Below, piece by piece: positions 40,493 through 60,800 of a stretch of DNA of 64,000 bases. The stretch is taken from assembly GCA_036874045.1 (NCBI GenBank), contig CM072336.1, positions 24,255,501-24,319,500 of the forward strand, read 5' to 3'. A program made the translations under genes and the position numbers. The notes below the pieces were generated by a model. The model searched no databases and was not told where the DNA came from. It was given only the letters and a program-made list of their open reading frames with translations. Source of the DNA: Cymodocea nodosa. Its lineage: Eukaryota > Streptophyta > Magnoliopsida > Alismatales > Cymodoceaceae. Position 1 is the first letter of the stretch; every line of letters begins with the position of its first letter.

Positions 40493-43400
40493 TCATCGGC
40501 TCCTCTCATTCCAACGCAAATTTTCCTTGTCCACTCTTATTGTCTCGACCTTGGCCAAGGTAGTGAAGGCATGAGCTTTACACCATTTCTTCAGGTGTGG
40601 GCAGCTTTCGACAATCATAATGTCAACTGTGTTGAACATATGACAAAGGCCGGCTTGGTGTTCAACCATGAAGCATAAGGAAGGACAATTGTGCAAGCTG
40701 AGTCTATGAAGTTGGGGGAAGGGGCATTTGTCCATCCCCCACCACTCTGTCAAGCTATCCATATCGTACAAATCCAAATCTTGAAGAGAAGGAAACGCGT
40801 TCAATGGACTCGTCCCGTAGAACTCAGGACCAATGGATTTTAGAGAATTCATTCTTTCAAGACACAAAATCTCTAGGGATGGTAGTTGACCCAGCGTTGG
40901 GAGTGTCATGCAATTGGAACAACCATACAAAATCACATTAGTCAACATGGCAAATGATGGGCCTTCCAACCATTTCGGGAACCAAACACCAGTGTAACAG
41001 AATATCCCGAGGACTTCGAGGTTGTCGTGTGGCTTGAGGTTGTCCAACACCAGCTTACTTCGGTGACGACAATCATCTTGCATGTTGTAATCCCATTCTA
41101 ACTCTAGATGTTTAAGGTTGGGCTTGCCAGACAAGCTAGATAATTTAGCTTCCTCAGCCCTGTTGACGTTGTTGAGACCAGAGATTCTGATTTTTCCACC
41201 GAGTCGCCTCAGGTCCTTCAACTCCGATAAACGAGCACAATTGTGCTTTCCTTCTTCATACACATGAAATTTCTCCAATGTTTGAAGTTCAACGAGATTG
41301 CCAATCCCAGGAGGTAAATTTCCAGGGTTTACAAGGAGATGTTGCAACCTCTTCAACCTTTTCATGTCTCGCGGTAGCTCTTGAAGATTTGGACAATCCA
41401 ATGTTTGTAGATTGTAGAGTGAGCATACTGAGTCAGGCAAACTTCTCAACCCAATTACAGAGCGCACACATAGGTAACGTAGGTGCTTTAAATTGCCGAT
41501 TGAATCTGGTATGACTTCCAAGTAAAGACAGTCGATTATCAGCACTCGTAGGCGCTTCAAGTACTGGTCAAGCATATCGATCTTTGGTACATCTTCGAAA
41601 GGATGCTTAGAGTGAATAAATAATGTTCGTCCGACAATAGGTTCGTAACAACAATTTAATATTCGAGATGTTGCCATCATTAACGGATGATGGAGGTCCA
41701 ATGTGTTGACAGGATTTTTGGTTAGAGATTGCTCACTGCAAAGCATGTATTGTGCTAGATCATGCATGATATCGTGCATGGAGAACTTTGATCTCCACGT
41801 CATTTGCATAAATGACCTTCCAAGCAGGCCCTTGACACACTCCTCCCCTATATCATTGACTTGTCGTGATCCTTCTATCTCGATCAGACCATATGCAGCC
41901 CAAAGTCGATGCAATTCTCCCACATTGAACTCGTAATCCTTTGGAAATACTGAACAATAAAGAAAACATTGTCTTAATCTCCTGGGTAGGTGATAGTAAC
42001 TCAGCTTTAGAATTTCCATGATATTATTGTTCCCATACTCATCCTTGATGTCCCATGTTTCATGGTTTAAGACCTCTATCCATTTATTCTTGTTAGTGCC
42101 AGCTTCTTGAAGGTCGTCACCAAGAACCTTCAACAATAACGGAATGCCTTTGCACTTTTCCACGATCTTCTTACCAATCCCCACCAAATCTGGTGCTACA
42201 CAATCTTCACTCTTTCCACCCAAAGCATGACTGCGGAATAGCTCCCATCCATCTTCCTCCAAGAGTGACTCTAGATTAACAACTTTTGATGGTAGCATGC
42301 CATTAGCCACTCGGCTTATCCTTGTTGTGATCACGATTTTGCTTCCTAAAGAACCCATTTGTAGAAGGAACCCCAAGTTATCCAACTTTTCTTCCCAAAT
42401 ATCGTCGAGCACGAGTAAGAACTTCTTCCCTTGCAATTGGCTTACTAACTCTTCTTGGATAACACTCAACTGGGTTAAGTTACAAGCTTTCCTTGTCAAG
42501 GACTCCAAGAAATCTTTGGCGATCTGCACTACATCGAATGCCTCTGAAACAGTAACCCAAGCTTTGCAGTCGAAGTACCTGTTAATTTCTTCGTCTTTGT
42601 AAATGGCTTGAACAAGGGTCGTTTTCCCAATACCACCAATACCAACCAAGCTAACCACAACGCTGACATACTCATTTTTTTTGTTGGGCATCACAAGATC
42701 CAATAAGTCATTCTTCTTTAGGAGATCTACTAGATACTTCTTGTCTTTGTCTCTTCCATAAATGATAGGTTCATTTGCAAGATGACCAACTTGACGCTCC
42801 AGTACTGGAGTCTCCAGACGCCTTTTCCCGTCATTCTTCTTTAATTGAAGCTTTTCCTTCCTCACATAAATGTCATCGAATGTACTGCGAATCGTTCGGA
42901 TCCTTTCTGACAATTCATTTGGGAATGTTACTTGTATATGCTTCTCTTTTCCATCTTCGTTTTCGATCTACAATACAAGATTGATGTCTTTTAAAATTAA
43001 ATAATTACAATTTTGTTTAAGAAGAAAAGAATTAACTAAAAATTAAGAAACTATCTAAAACATACGAAATGTAATTCATTGTTATAATGTAGATCTTAGA
43101 ACCGGCATACGAAACTTAAACATGGTACCTACACCACCAGTACGAAATTAACCATTTAAATTTACATTTACTTAATTAGCAGCGATTTCAGTATTACTAA
43201 AGGATACTTTTTCCAAACACCTTGAAATTAAATCTCAGAAAAAAATATTACTCCAAAAGCTCTCAAGGTACTTTGAAGATAAATCTTATGAGATCCGAAG
43301 AATGCTAAGAAATTAAATTTGCATCTAAGGTTGGTATCACATGCCTCGTCCCGACCACATGCTGCAGCAGATGACGCTTCTCCTTCGATTGTCACTAGAT

Positions 43401-43662
43401 GGAGGTGGTAGTCGTACTCCTCCAAGAGGTCCTCTACATCGGCGGCGAGGTTCTTAAGATCATGCAACCAGAGCTTCACGGACGTGTCCCGTATCTCTCT
43501 CTCCTCCGCATCACCAAGCATAGCTTCGATCATCCGACAGGTGTCCGCCAAGAATAGAGCGTCCTTCGCCACACCCTCTTCGTCTGCACGCAGGAGGGCG
43601 TCGTCATTCAGTCGTTGCACCAAACGAGAGATTGGGGACGTCGTCGCCCCCCACCCCGCCAT
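40493..43662 (-). CDS. CNL-4: intact CC-NB-ARC-LRR disease-resistance protein
   Basis: This is the only CNL here without a break. Exon 1 (ATG 43662 to about 43341 or 43359) encodes the coiled coil with DVEDLLEEYDYH. Exon 2 has 825 open codons (acceptor near 42967) and ends at 40493. Counted from the exon 2 start: P-loop GIGGIGKTT at about 109-117, kinase-2 FLLVLDDIWEE at about 183 with the Trp typical of CC types, TTRISR, GIPLLLKVLG at about 275, CFLYCSVFPKDY, MHDIMHDLA, then some 12-14 LRRs. The total is about 930 residues, usual for CNLs. The exact donor is uncertain: donors at 43341 or 43359 fit in phase with a slightly later acceptor. It is a likely intracellular ATP-switch immune receptor; the pathogen effector is unknown. 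The 3' end CKAHAF...KV is shared by all copies. Confidence 0.88.
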
Positions 43663-44339
43663 GGCCAATCCCCCTTCTTTCCTTCCTTCCCTCCCTTCTC
43701 GATAAACAGATACATGCGAGAAGACCAGGAGTGACAACAGCAGCTACCTAACCTGACCTAAATTACTTAAATTTTTAAACTTTTGATACCTTCGTCGTCG
43801 ACGGTGTCATGCATGAACACATCCATTAATATTAAATTAATCCATACGTTTGGTTTTTCTTTTTTATAACAATCTATTCCAAAGTTAATCCAGTCGTCGC
43901 TGAAGTCATGCCTTGCGTTGTTCCACCTAGAAAAGCTAAGATTCCCGATCTTTGTTGAACCCTTTTTTCTTATTTCAAATAAAATCACGCGGGAATTAAC
44001 GATCTTCTTCTTATTAATTATAACAAAAATGTGCAGTTTGATCGAGGATTCCTCGAGATACGTCACACTTGCAATTGCTTAGGCATTAAATCAATACAAT
44101 GGGCTACCGTGATCTAAAAGCCATGAGGTCATTTTTCTCTTAATAAAAAAGAAGCCGCTAACGCATTCATTATCAGTGAACCCGTAACACATTCTTTACT
44201 CCAATTTGTTCAAGACGGTCGTCCACCACTTGAAATATAATTACGGTCTCATCAATAACCTACCATCCAGCTGAAATATATATTCAATACGATCATCCAT
44301 TATTAAATTCTTCACTTAATTTAGCCATCCAATTGTTTT
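43663..44339. other. Intergenic, upstream of CNL-4
   Basis: Promoter region of CNL-4. A minus-strand frame at 43767-44066 has no recognisable domain. Confidence 0.35.
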
Positions 44340-44560
44340 TCTTAAGATCATGGAGACAGAGCTTCAGAGACGTGTCCCGTATTCCTCTCCTCTTCATCAC
44401 TAAGCATGGCCTCGATCATTCAACAGGTGTCCACCAAGAATGGAGCATCCTTCGTCTCACCTCTTGGTCTATACATAGGAGGGCTCGTCATTCGGCCGTT
44501 GGCACCAAGACGGGAGATTGGGGACGTCGTCGCCCCCACCTCCCCATTGTGAATCCCCTT
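44340..44560 (-). pseudogene. Orphan CNL exon-1 fragment
   Basis: Minus-strand translation gives GATTSPISRL, then APFLVDTC and a scrambled remainder. This matches the first 40-60 residues of the CNL coiled-coil exon, with shifts. Leader-like pyrimidine-rich DNA precedes it (44560-44600). No NB-ARC follows before CNL-4's own exon 1, so it is a leftover of a duplication. Confidence 0.65.
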
Positions 44561-44847
44561 TCCTTTCTTCCTTCTTTTGTCTTTCCTTCCTCTCTTCCCT
44601 GGTGATAAATAAATTGATCTACTAGATTGTTGCTTCTCCATTTGTAACGGAGAAGAGTCGGTCAAAGATTCTTGTTGTTGGATTAAAATCTTTTAATTTT
44701 TCTGATTTTAACTAAAATCTAATGTTTTTCTTGTTATAATACAAATTACACACCTACATGCATGTTTTTCTAGAGATGAAACATCGTTGAAAAGGCACCG
44801 TGAGGTATACTTACTAAGATTCGCATAATTTTCACTCCTCCCTTATA

Positions 44848-45965
44848 TCAATGACTTGTCGTGGTCCTTCTATAATCTGTCTCGCTCAAACCATGTGCAG
44901 CCGACAGTCTTGCGAGCTCTTCCATGTCGAACTTATAATCCTTTGAAAATACTGAACAATAGAGAAAACATTGCTTCAATCTTCTTGGTAAGTGATAGTA
45001 ACTCAACTTCAGAATTTCCGTGACATTATTATTCCCATGCTCATCCTTGATGTCCCTCAATGTTTCATGATTTAGGATTCCTATCCATCTATTCTTATTA
45101 GTGCCAACTTCTCGAAGGTCATCACCAAGAACCTTCAATAACAAAGGAATGCCTTCGCACTTTTCCACGATCTTCTTCCCAATCCTCACCAAATCTGGTG
45201 TTATACAATCTTTGCTCTTACCACCCAAAGCATGACTGTGGAATAGCTCCCAACCATCTTGGCCCAAGAGTGACTCTCGATTAACAACTTTTGATGGTAA
45301 CATGGCATTGGTCACTCTACTTATCCTCGTTGTGTTTAAGATTTCGCTTGGTAAAGAACCCATTTGCAGAAGGAACCCCAAGTTATCGAGTTTTTCTTGC
45401 CAAATATCATCGAGCTCGAGAAAGAACTTCTTCCCTTGCAATTGACTTACTAACTCTTCTTGGATAACACTCAGCTGAGTTATGTTACAAGTTTCCCTTG
45501 TCAAGGACTCTTAAGAAATCTTTGGCGATTTATACTACATTGAATGCCTCTAAAACAGTAACCCAAGCTTTGCAGACGAAGTACTTATTAATTTCTTCAT
45601 CTTTATAAATGACTTGAGCAAGGGTCGTTTTTCCAATACCACCAACGCCAACTAAACTAACCACAACACTGACATACTCAATTTTTTGGGTTGGGCATCA
45701 CAAGATCTAATTAGTCATTCTTCTTTAGGAGATCTACTAGATGCTTCCTGTCTTTGTCTCTTCCGCACATGATGAGTTCATTTGCAATATGACCAACTTG
45801 ACGCTTTAATGGAGTCTCCAGATGCCTATTCCCGTCATCCTTCCTTAATTGAAGCTCTTCCCTCACGAATCGTTTGAATTCTTTTTGACAATTCGTCTAG
45901 AAATGTCGCTTGTATATGCTTCTCTTTTCCATAGATTGATGTCTTTTTAAATTAAATCATTACAA
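44848..45965 (-). pseudogene. CNL-5: truncated NB-ARC copy
   Basis: The NB-ARC is recognisable from its start near 45930 through an intact P-loop (GVGGIGKTT near 45640) to kinase-2 (FFLELDDIWQE), GIPLLLKVLG and CFLYCSVFSKDYKFDMEELA. A stop and a shift fall near 45510-45535, upstream of the long open part (45504-44848). The sequence leaves homology at about 44840, just after the NB-ARC, so no LRR exists. The matching exon 1 is probably the remnant at 46.7 kb. Confidence 0.8.
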
Positions 45966-46739
45966 TTTTATTTAAGAAGAAAAGAATTATCTACAAATTA
46001 AGTAACTATCTAAAACAAACGAAATGTAATTCATTGTTATAAAGTAGATCTTAGCAGTTGGAGTACACCACTAAATATGAAACTTAAATATGGTTGGTAC
46101 ACCACCCTTAGGAAATTTACATGCATGTAATTGGCAGCGATTTCAATATTACTAAAGCATATTTTTGCTACACACCCTAAAAATGTTAGAAAATAATGTT
46201 ACTCAAAAATCTAAAAGCAATTGCATGCGTACCTTAAATTGTTCCAGTAGATAATGAGAAGTATCGCATATTTAACAAGATACAAGACAGTATATACTTC
46301 TCTATTATATATACGTTTTCCATCTACAGTACAAGATGGATGTCTTTTTTAATTAATTACAAATTTGTTTAAAAAGAAAAGAATTATCTGCAAAGTAACT
46401 ATCAAGAAATGAGATTTGTGAAGGAACCTTCTTATTTCTTAAACGAAGTTTTTAGGAATTTTAACCTTTTACTATTGTCATTCTTTATTGAATACGACAT
46501 ATTTATCCAACGTCCCTATGGCATCAAAAAAGTATCTTCTTTCAACTTTGCATGTACTTGTAAAAAAAAAAGGTCAGAAATCTCTCTTCTTTGTACAAAC
46601 ATCTGCCCAAAAAAACTACAATATTAATTAATCATGCCTGAAAATCGTAGTTCTCCAGTGTAAAAGAAAAATAAATGGCTTCGAATGCCTGAAACTTAGG
46701 ATAAATGATTGAGATGTGAAAGACGCTGGTAGTACTCGT
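45966..46739. other. Decayed CNL-5 intron region
   Basis: The part at 45950-46200 matches the intron of CNL-4 and CNL-1 (for example ttaagaagaaaagaatta), as expected between the exon-1 remnant and the NB-ARC of CNL-5. No other gene is seen. Confidence 0.5.
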
Positions 46740-46976
46740 ATTGGGTTGAAATCACTTGCCTCGTCACGAGTACGTGCGTGCCGCAGAAGACAATTCTCTC
46801 TTGAGGTGGTACTCGCATTCCTCTAGGAGGTCTTCGGCGTCGACGATACCAAATACCCGCCGTCGCACTCCGCCCTTGGAATGAGGCCGAACTGTGACGA
46901 CGGTGAACCTCCAATGAGTCGAGTAGATGTCGGATGAAGGTCGTGCTTGGGCCGAAGTTCTATCACCGTCCACCAT
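46740..46976 (-). pseudogene. CNL-5 exon-1 remnant
   Basis: Minus-strand translation contains DAEDLLEECEYHLKRELSSA, the end of the CNL coiled-coil exon. The sequence before it no longer matches the coiled coil, so most of the exon is lost or replaced. Confidence 0.55.
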
Positions 46977-48742
46977 TGTTTTGACGTTGGAATCCTGAAA
47001 GCGCTGCCGTCGTTCCCTTGTCGGAATTCGACGTCGTCGACAGAGTCAGGGAAGACAAGAAAAAAAAAAGGAAAAGAAGAAAGAAAAGAGAAGAAGAAGA
47101 AGAAGAAGAAAACAAACGCAAATAAAAAAAAATGAAATAGAAAAAAAGCATAAGACGTAAAATAGATAACAAAAAAAATACAAAAGCCATGGTGATAATA
47201 TCAAAGTGATAATAAAATGAAGAATATAAGAAAAGGGATGAAAATGAGAAATGGAAATATAAAAATGAAACAAACATTTTAAACATGTATAAAAGAAATC
47301 TAAAGTAAGTAGAATGAAATATAAACACCCAAAAGAAGAAAATTATCATATTGTAGAGCTTCATTTTATGGTAAATTATGTCCTATCCTCTTTGGTACAA
47401 GTACAGATTACAACGAGTAGCACCAACGTTAGCTTCCTGTAGGCTACAAGGAATGATTTTTTTCCTTTTTGAACACCCAAGAATTTATATATCTTGCAAG
47501 ATTTATTTATCGGCCAAGAAGTTAAAGAGGTGAAGGCAAGTAGGCGACTAATTAATTTATAAAGAAGGTAATCTGATATATACACACACACGCACATATA
47601 TAGCCAGGTGACAAGACTAATTTGCCACGACGGAGTTTACATTTAATTTGGAAAGAGAACCGTAAAACTTTTAATTAATGAAATGATCACTCCTACCTCG
47701 CTATCAAGAACCAATTAATCAAGGAGGTGAAGGCATAGGCAAGAAAAAAAGAACGAGCATTACTTTTTTTTATTTTTCAGCAGAAGATGATTTATCGATA
47801 TTGCATTTGATAAATGATTTCCTAAATGAAATAAATAATCACAAATAAATTTACTTCCTTGCGTTTTCCAAAAATAAACAAAAAGGTAGATAGCTGACAA
47901 TGGTAGGTCATGGATCCAATGACAATGAGTTAGCTACATAATGCATAGTAGCTAAATTGTAAATCGCCTCGCTAAATTGTCTCACAAATGTTGATTGTAA
48001 ATCAAACCAACCATTCGGTTAAGCAAAAAGTCTTGATGAAGGAGATGGGGAACCATAATTTGTGAGAAAACCACAGCGATCCCGTACTAGCATTCGTAAA
48101 TTGAAATGGCATCTACCACTTGTACTTTACGAACCCCACCCCAAATTTCTCCAAAGATTTTTAGGACATGACATGTGATGAAGTCAGGCTTTAATGGGTT
48201 TTCTTTTCACAGCTAGGACCAAGTAATGTGCATCATGCATACTCATATTAATTTTCATTTCATTTGAACCCCAGTAGTATCATTTCAAGTCAGAGCTATT
48301 ACACTCATAAGTTCGTCTCATAATCTTGCTGCACATGCACTATCAAGTTTTTTCATTTCATTTGAACCCCAGTAGTAGAACAAACCAACTCAACTCAGAG
48401 CATAGGTTTGCATTATTCAACTTTTCTAAAGAAATGTTTGGCTTATCATCTTTGATGACGTCACCTTTTACTGACTCGTCAATGTCGGCCACTACCACTC
48501 ATGAAAGTAATCATTAATTTCAAGCAATTCATGTTGGCAGTCTAATACCCAGAATTTCCAATGCCTGAGAAAACTCCTTGTAAAAATAACATGAGAAAGC
48601 TACAAATAACAATACCTATAGATATTTTTTAAACAAAAAATCAATAATTGCACCACATGTAGCGAGCTACTACCATCTGCGTCTCTCGTTCTACCTGTGT
48701 CTGTGATAAGCAGAAAACGGGCACATCACAGGATTGGTCTGC
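46977..48742. other. Intergenic between the CNL cluster and OAT
   Basis: It contains a purine-rich A/G tract (about 47045-47170, with GAA repeats), a block at 47500-47870 duplicated from or to 30820-31160, and otherwise ordinary AT-rich DNA with the OAT 3' region. No gene is supported. Confidence 0.45.
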
Positions 48743-54129
<5,387 letters not shown>

Positions 54130-57100
54130 TGTGGTCCGGTGCTTACCTTCGCTGCAGAACTCCCAGTCTTCCTCTTATGCTGATTCCGAGGAACATGATA
54201 TCTTTGTTTACGAGAGCGTCGGGGAACGCGAACGGCGGGGATTGGTGCGGCGAGCGACCACCGGTGGGTTTTGTCGTTTCTTCGGCTGTTGGCAGTTGCG
54301 TGCGGCATCTCTCTGTTAATTCAATTTAACTTTTTTTTTATAAAAAAATTCCATCTACAACAAATTTTAAATGTTTGATATACTGACAATTGTACATCTA
54401 ATTAACTTTAAATTATACTCAATTAATGTTATTAAGTTATATCTTACACCATAAGATGAATACCTACGAGCTCACATTGCTATTGACACTTGAGCAACTT
54501 TCTTGATCTATTTTTTATAATAGAAGTTTATAAATTTGTTAATTTAATTTAATGTTACTTTTCAAAAAATTAATTTCATGTTTTTTATAATGGTATCATT
54601 TTTACTTGAATTAAAATTTACACTTTATTCCTCGAAGATCAACTACATTACCTCAACGATTAACTTAACATTTCACTATGGATTAAAAATAAACTTGTAA
54701 ATAGGAGAAGTAAAGGGTGACATACACTTGCCTTTGTTCTTGTTAACTGTGAAAGTATAATAAAAGAAAAGAGGTTTCTTAATAACTTTTTATGTAATTT
54801 TAAGAAATATTATACATTTATTATAATTTTATCAAAATAAAAAAAAGTTTAACTTTTTATAAAATAAAAAACCGACCAATGTAACCAACACGCCACGTCT
54901 CTCTCTATTTATATATCCAATTTTTCCTCTCATAATCTTCATCTAAAACATTATTATCACTACAGTTACAAGACGATCAGTAACTCAACCGTGCTACCGC
55001 TATTTTACCATAACCATAATTTCAATACAAATTTTTATAATTTTTAATATCAATTTTAAATCTAATACAATAAAACGCAACCCATGTAAAACACAAGAAC
55101 TAGTTCAGGTAGAGGAAACTCGTAAGCAACAGACCAAGAGACGAGTAAATAATTAATTAATAAGATGAAAAATCAAAATTTTACATGTGCATACTTTCGT
55201 AAAGGACAGAGGTGTGAAGAAGAGATGAGACAGTCAAATATTTGGTAAGAAAATTTCAAATGTACGTATGCAAATTTAACGTGTAATTATTTAAAATAAA
55301 GAACAGAAAAACCAAGAAAAATACAAGAGGTACAAAAGACAAACTAACTAATTCTAAGTTCGAAAAACAACCAAATTTTTGCATTATTAATTTTTAAGTT
55401 GGAAAAGAACTTCAGACTAAGAACTCAAGGTCAGAAAAGCTACCAAACATGGCACGATTCAGATCACCGTCTAAAATATAATCTCAACTTTAGGACTTTT
55501 ATAAACTAGGACATGTGTGACAGACTTATATTAATCATGTTCAGAGGAAATGGAAGCATGATTTTGTCGCAACATATTTACTTAAAGATAATTTTTTACT
55601 TGAAATTGACCTCCACTCTCCCCTCAAAATAGAATAGATCAAGAGCATATTATAATGAATCATGAAGCACTACAAAACAACCAATTAAGTTATTCATTAT
55701 AGTAGCAACTTCTTCAAGAGAGCTTCTCCCAAAAGCTAAGCTGTCACCATATTCACTATTGGTTATTTTATTTTATGTAAAAGCTATTAATGATTTGAAA
55801 GATTACAAAACAAAACTTTTGAAACTTGTTCAAAAGCTTGTTTCCTGATACGCCTAACAAACTAACTTATGCCATTAAAACCTGGAATACATCTTCGAGA
55901 GAAGTATATCTCCCTTAAAACCTAGAAATGTCAATTACTAGTTGAATTAGAACATTAAGAACATTTATATGAGAACAAGCCATCAAGCTGCAACCAATGC
56001 AACTTATGCTCGTCACAATCTGCTTAGAAAAGCCACTAGCATCTGACGTATGCTACAAGAATTTAGTTCAGAAGAAAAGTCCAAGGCATCAACATTATAA
56101 ATGCTCCAACAAGAAGAAAATAAAACATGCTAAACAAAATATACAAACGCTATGCCAAAAGCATCGAGAAAAAAAGTTAAAACTAACTTTACTGAACAGA
56201 AATGCGTGAAGGAGAAATAAGAAATTTATTTTACGCAAGCAAGAATTCAATAAACACATCATCCAAAAATTTGTATGCCTGCATTTGACATCTAAAAACT
56301 TGCAAGCATGATTGTTACAATACGTGAAGGTTGTATGAAAGACTAGACAAAAAAATCTACTAAAAAACACAAGGCAAACAACATTCTACTCAAAAAATGA
56401 GAATTACCAAGTAATGGTAACTTATAATTTTTATAGGATATCAGAGTATATCTACACGGACAAAATTCCATCAAAGGCATACAGCTAAAAAAATATTATG
56501 CGTTCTCGAATATCATCTCGAAGTTGCAATTCTAAGTTTACAATGGTAGAGGATAAGGGTCACATGTTAAGATTAGAAAGGAGATGATGTAGAGAACCTT
56601 CAAGGGTAATTATATTTTAGAAGATAACAAGGCTTGTATACATTCAGAATTTCACGAAAGACATACAGCCAAAAAATAGTATGCCTTCTCAAATATCTCA
56701 AAACTGAAGATAATTGAACAGAAATAGCTAAAAGGGTAAAGGTCACATCTCAGATTTAAATAAAGAGATGAACTAGACAAACTTCAAAAGATAATGATTC
56801 ACTTGTAGATTAAATACAAAAACATATTGAACAGAATTAGCATACTGAAATGAAAAAGGAACACGTGATAGAAGAGATGAGAAAATAACAGGGGGTAGAT
56901 TCATCAGCAGGATGTTGAAGAAAAATTGAAAAAGCTGTACAAGGACAGAAGACAAGAAAAATCTTCTGAAGAGAGATTATAAACATAAGGAATTCTGTAT
57001 CCTAGAGGCACTAATTCAAAAAATGACCACGCCTCCGGAAGTAAAATTATTTATCTCCAGATCATGAAAGAATGCAGATGAAGAAACCTCTTAAAATGGA

Positions 57101-57868
57101 AATAACATTTTGACTTAGAGACGGTTACTTGGTTTCAAGTAGGACAACTAAGAAATTGAGGTACACTTCATGAGATCAATTAAAGTAGCAAAAATGGAAG
57201 AATAAAAACTTGGAGTTACGATAAAAAAACAAAATTCCGGGAAGGAAACATTTCTTTCTAGTCGAACCAAAATAAGTGTTGTATTGATGAAACTAAAAGT
57301 AACTGCAAGGCTATGAATATCAATGAAATGTTCCTGTATTAGAACACCTTAATTTCACCAGGATTCCCCCACTCATTAATACAATGAACAAGAAAATCAG
57401 AATTTGCAAACCAGCATACACATGAACACTAATTGTATTAAAAGGGGGCACACCAGTCGATGGAGAAATACTTCATCGTCCAAGCATGACATGGTGAATT
57501 CAATCATCTAGCATGGAAAGACAATCATAAAGTGTAACAGAGACGAAAAGTTGCCAGTGTTGAACAAGATTATGGCTTCTGTGTCCAAGCTAGAAAGAGC
57601 AAAGTGAAGAATATCAACTATGGTGGAAAGAACCTAATCAATAGGATGCAGGCGAACAGATAGACCAAAACAGAAAGAGAGCAACATCATCAAATATATG
57701 AAGTGAATACTCTATAAGCTGAATAGTCTTTGTGAGGAAACATGGATTTCTGAAAGGATGTCTGGAATCAAATATCTGAACTTCAAACTAACTTAAGAGC
57801 TAGAAGTAGGACAGATGCCAAGTGAAAACCAATCAACCATGAAGAGCATTCAGAGGATATCTCCGATC
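54130..57868. other. Intergenic between OAT and the KH gene
   Basis: It holds the OAT promoter (GC-rich to about 54320) and then about 3.5 kb of AT-rich DNA, including the 3' region of the KH gene. No gene or repeat is recognised; short frames at 55997-56370 show no domain. Confidence 0.4.
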
Positions 57869-60800
57869 TTAAGACATAACAAATGCCTGAATCATGTTCT
57901 CTGCCATACGCTTCTGTTCTGTTGTGCCAGAAATTTGAGCAACAAGCTCAGAAGTGGATAATTTGGATTCCACTATTTCTATTGTTGCTCCAGATAACTG
58001 CATAGACAAGTTAGACAGGCCGAATGATCAGGGGGAAAAAATTGCAGATCAAAATAGAAGCATGATTTTGTGTTATTATTCGAGTGCATAGCCATATGAA
58101 AAAGTACTTAAATCTAATTAAATTTATTTGGCTGTAAATAATTAAAAAACTTCACCTTCTGGATGTTAGTTAAATTAGCACCACCTTTTCCCAATATTTT
58201 ACCAACAGAATTTGCGGGTATCACCATCTCATATGGAGGTGCACTGCACGAATAATGAAAAATAATATCAAATCAAATAGTGAATGGCAAAGGAAAAATT
58301 AATTAAACAATGGAAAAACGTGCACGCCATTGATAAACCTAGAACTAAATAAATGGTATACATGATATTTCCAAGGTTTAACTACTTAAGAATATGCATG
58401 GTACAGGTAACATACTGTCCATATGGTGTTGATGAATACGAAGGTAGGGACTTGTAGCTACTATCCATACTCTGTAGACAAAGCAAGAACTCAAAAAATA
58501 TCAGATATGACCAACAATGTGGCGTAAGCCCAAAACCAAATATGTTGAAACTACCTGCAACGAACTGTATCCATAAAGACTGCCACCTGAGAATGGTCCC
58601 AGCCCACTTCCAGCTTCGACCCGTTGTTCATAGCCTAAAGAAGAAACTGGTGCAGTACCAGACAAAACTGGGGGCAGAGAAAGACTACTTGAATATAGAG
58701 GATCAGTAGAGGAAGCATTCAAACTAGCATCCTTAGAGTCTCTATTGCGTAAAACATCATCCCTAAGCCTTATAACAATTTGAAGAAGGGCATCCCTTAA
58801 ATTAGGAACATCACCAGACACCTAAAAGTACATCAAACCAAGCCCATTTATGTATGAAACCATTAAAAGAAAATATGTGTAATTTCAAGCTTAAACCAGA
58901 AGCATACCTCCACAAGCTCTTCATTGTCAGCTGCATATTTAGGTTTCTCACCTCTAGAGATCCAAATATCAGCCTTGGTCGTCTTCCTTATTTCATTTAT
59001 TATCACACCACCTTTGCCAATTAGACAGCCGATAGCTTTTGATGGTACAAGTAGACGAATTTTTACTTTTTCATCATCCTCATCATTAATTTTTTCTTGT
59101 AATAGTAAAACAGCTTCAATGGCAGCTGATTTTGCATCATCAACAGACTGCAAGCATATTAACATATAAAGTAGGTAAAAAAAATTACGGGATTCTAATC
59201 AAACGTTTAAGCTTTTTAAAACTGTAAGAATATTAAGTATAACAAGAATGCTGTAACTTTCCACTGTTAAATAATAGCCATGCTACCTCAGTAGAAGTGA
59301 CGGTTACAACACATTCCTCATTTTTGGCCTTTCTGTCATCAACATCAATACGAGCTCCACTAGCCTGCCTTACATTTTTTATTGAACTACCTCCCTTACC
59401 AATGACACGCCCAATCTTGTCAGATGGACACAAGACACGGACAACCAACTCCTCAGATTGAGATGAACCACCATATACAGAAGCTGCCGCCATAGCAGAT
59501 GAATATGCTGGCCAAGCACTAGCATGGTCGGTATATCCAGGAAAGTCTGATATGTGAGGACTTGTACCAACAAGAGGTGGAATGGTTTTTGAAGTGGGAC
59601 CAACAGCTTCCATGCCTGGGTAAAAACTACTCGCAGGAAAAATTGGGACATCAGGTGGAATGATGATGCTTCCTTGATTATCTGGGACAGTAGTATCAAG
59701 TGAAATCTCCTCCTTTGGAGAAAATCTGTACATGATTGAAGAAATTCCATACAGGGCCCTCTTCACTGCTTCCGCATCACCAACTATCTGTGAATGAAAG
59801 AAAATCAAGAACCATAAAAAGTGCCAAACTACCACAAAAATATTTATATGAGAATGGAGAACAATCAATATTACATCCTGTTAAAAATATACTACATCAT
59901 GCACAAAGCTTATTTGTAGAATACACAGAATAAGTTGGAGACTAATAACTACAAGAAAGATTGTAAAAACATTTCCAACTAGAGCAGTTGCTTACAACAG
60001 AAGAGGCAACAGGGCAAAGCAACACCAAAACATCATTTTTTAATGTTTTTATAAGGTAGGGTACATATCATTCCCATAGGAGATCTAAGAGAGTTTGCAA
60101 TATGCCAAACTATAAACCCATACAGAAGAATATACCACTTAAGGTAAAAACTGCTCCCGAAGATAGTAATCTGCATATATTAGTAAATGTATAATGCCTG
60201 AGACAAGGGTTAGCCATGATAGAACATCGTAAAATCAGTTTGCAAAGGAGGGCACAACTATAATAACTACCATAATATTATAATGTATTATTCTACATAA
60301 TTAGACTCACTAGATCTTTGAATAAAGTCAAGCTGCACGGTTTGGTGCAGGACAGAAAGTCTGCAAATGTGTTTACATAAAGAGTGAAACTTAATCAATA
60401 GGAAGTACATATTAAGATTATACCAAGATCCATCATGCAACAGAATATTCAGAATATGTAGAACCAAAATAAAATTTTTAGCAATCCAATATCATTTGGG
60501 AACCTAGAGTATTTAAAGATAAGAAAATTGTATATCCATTGCCACTGTTGTGCATCAGAAGCCAAGGAAAATATTTAAAAATTAAAATATATTTCACGGT
60601 ATATTGAATAGTCAAATAAATAACATCAATATAACATTAGGATAACAGAGTTCATTGGGACGACATGTTGGATCATGCAAATTTCACAAGTTTAGATATA
60701 AAAAACCTTCACAAGAGAAAGAAATTAAAGGATAAACATGATAAAACCAGAAAAAAATTGACCACTAGTTCAATAGAAAGAGATTATTTATTTATTACTT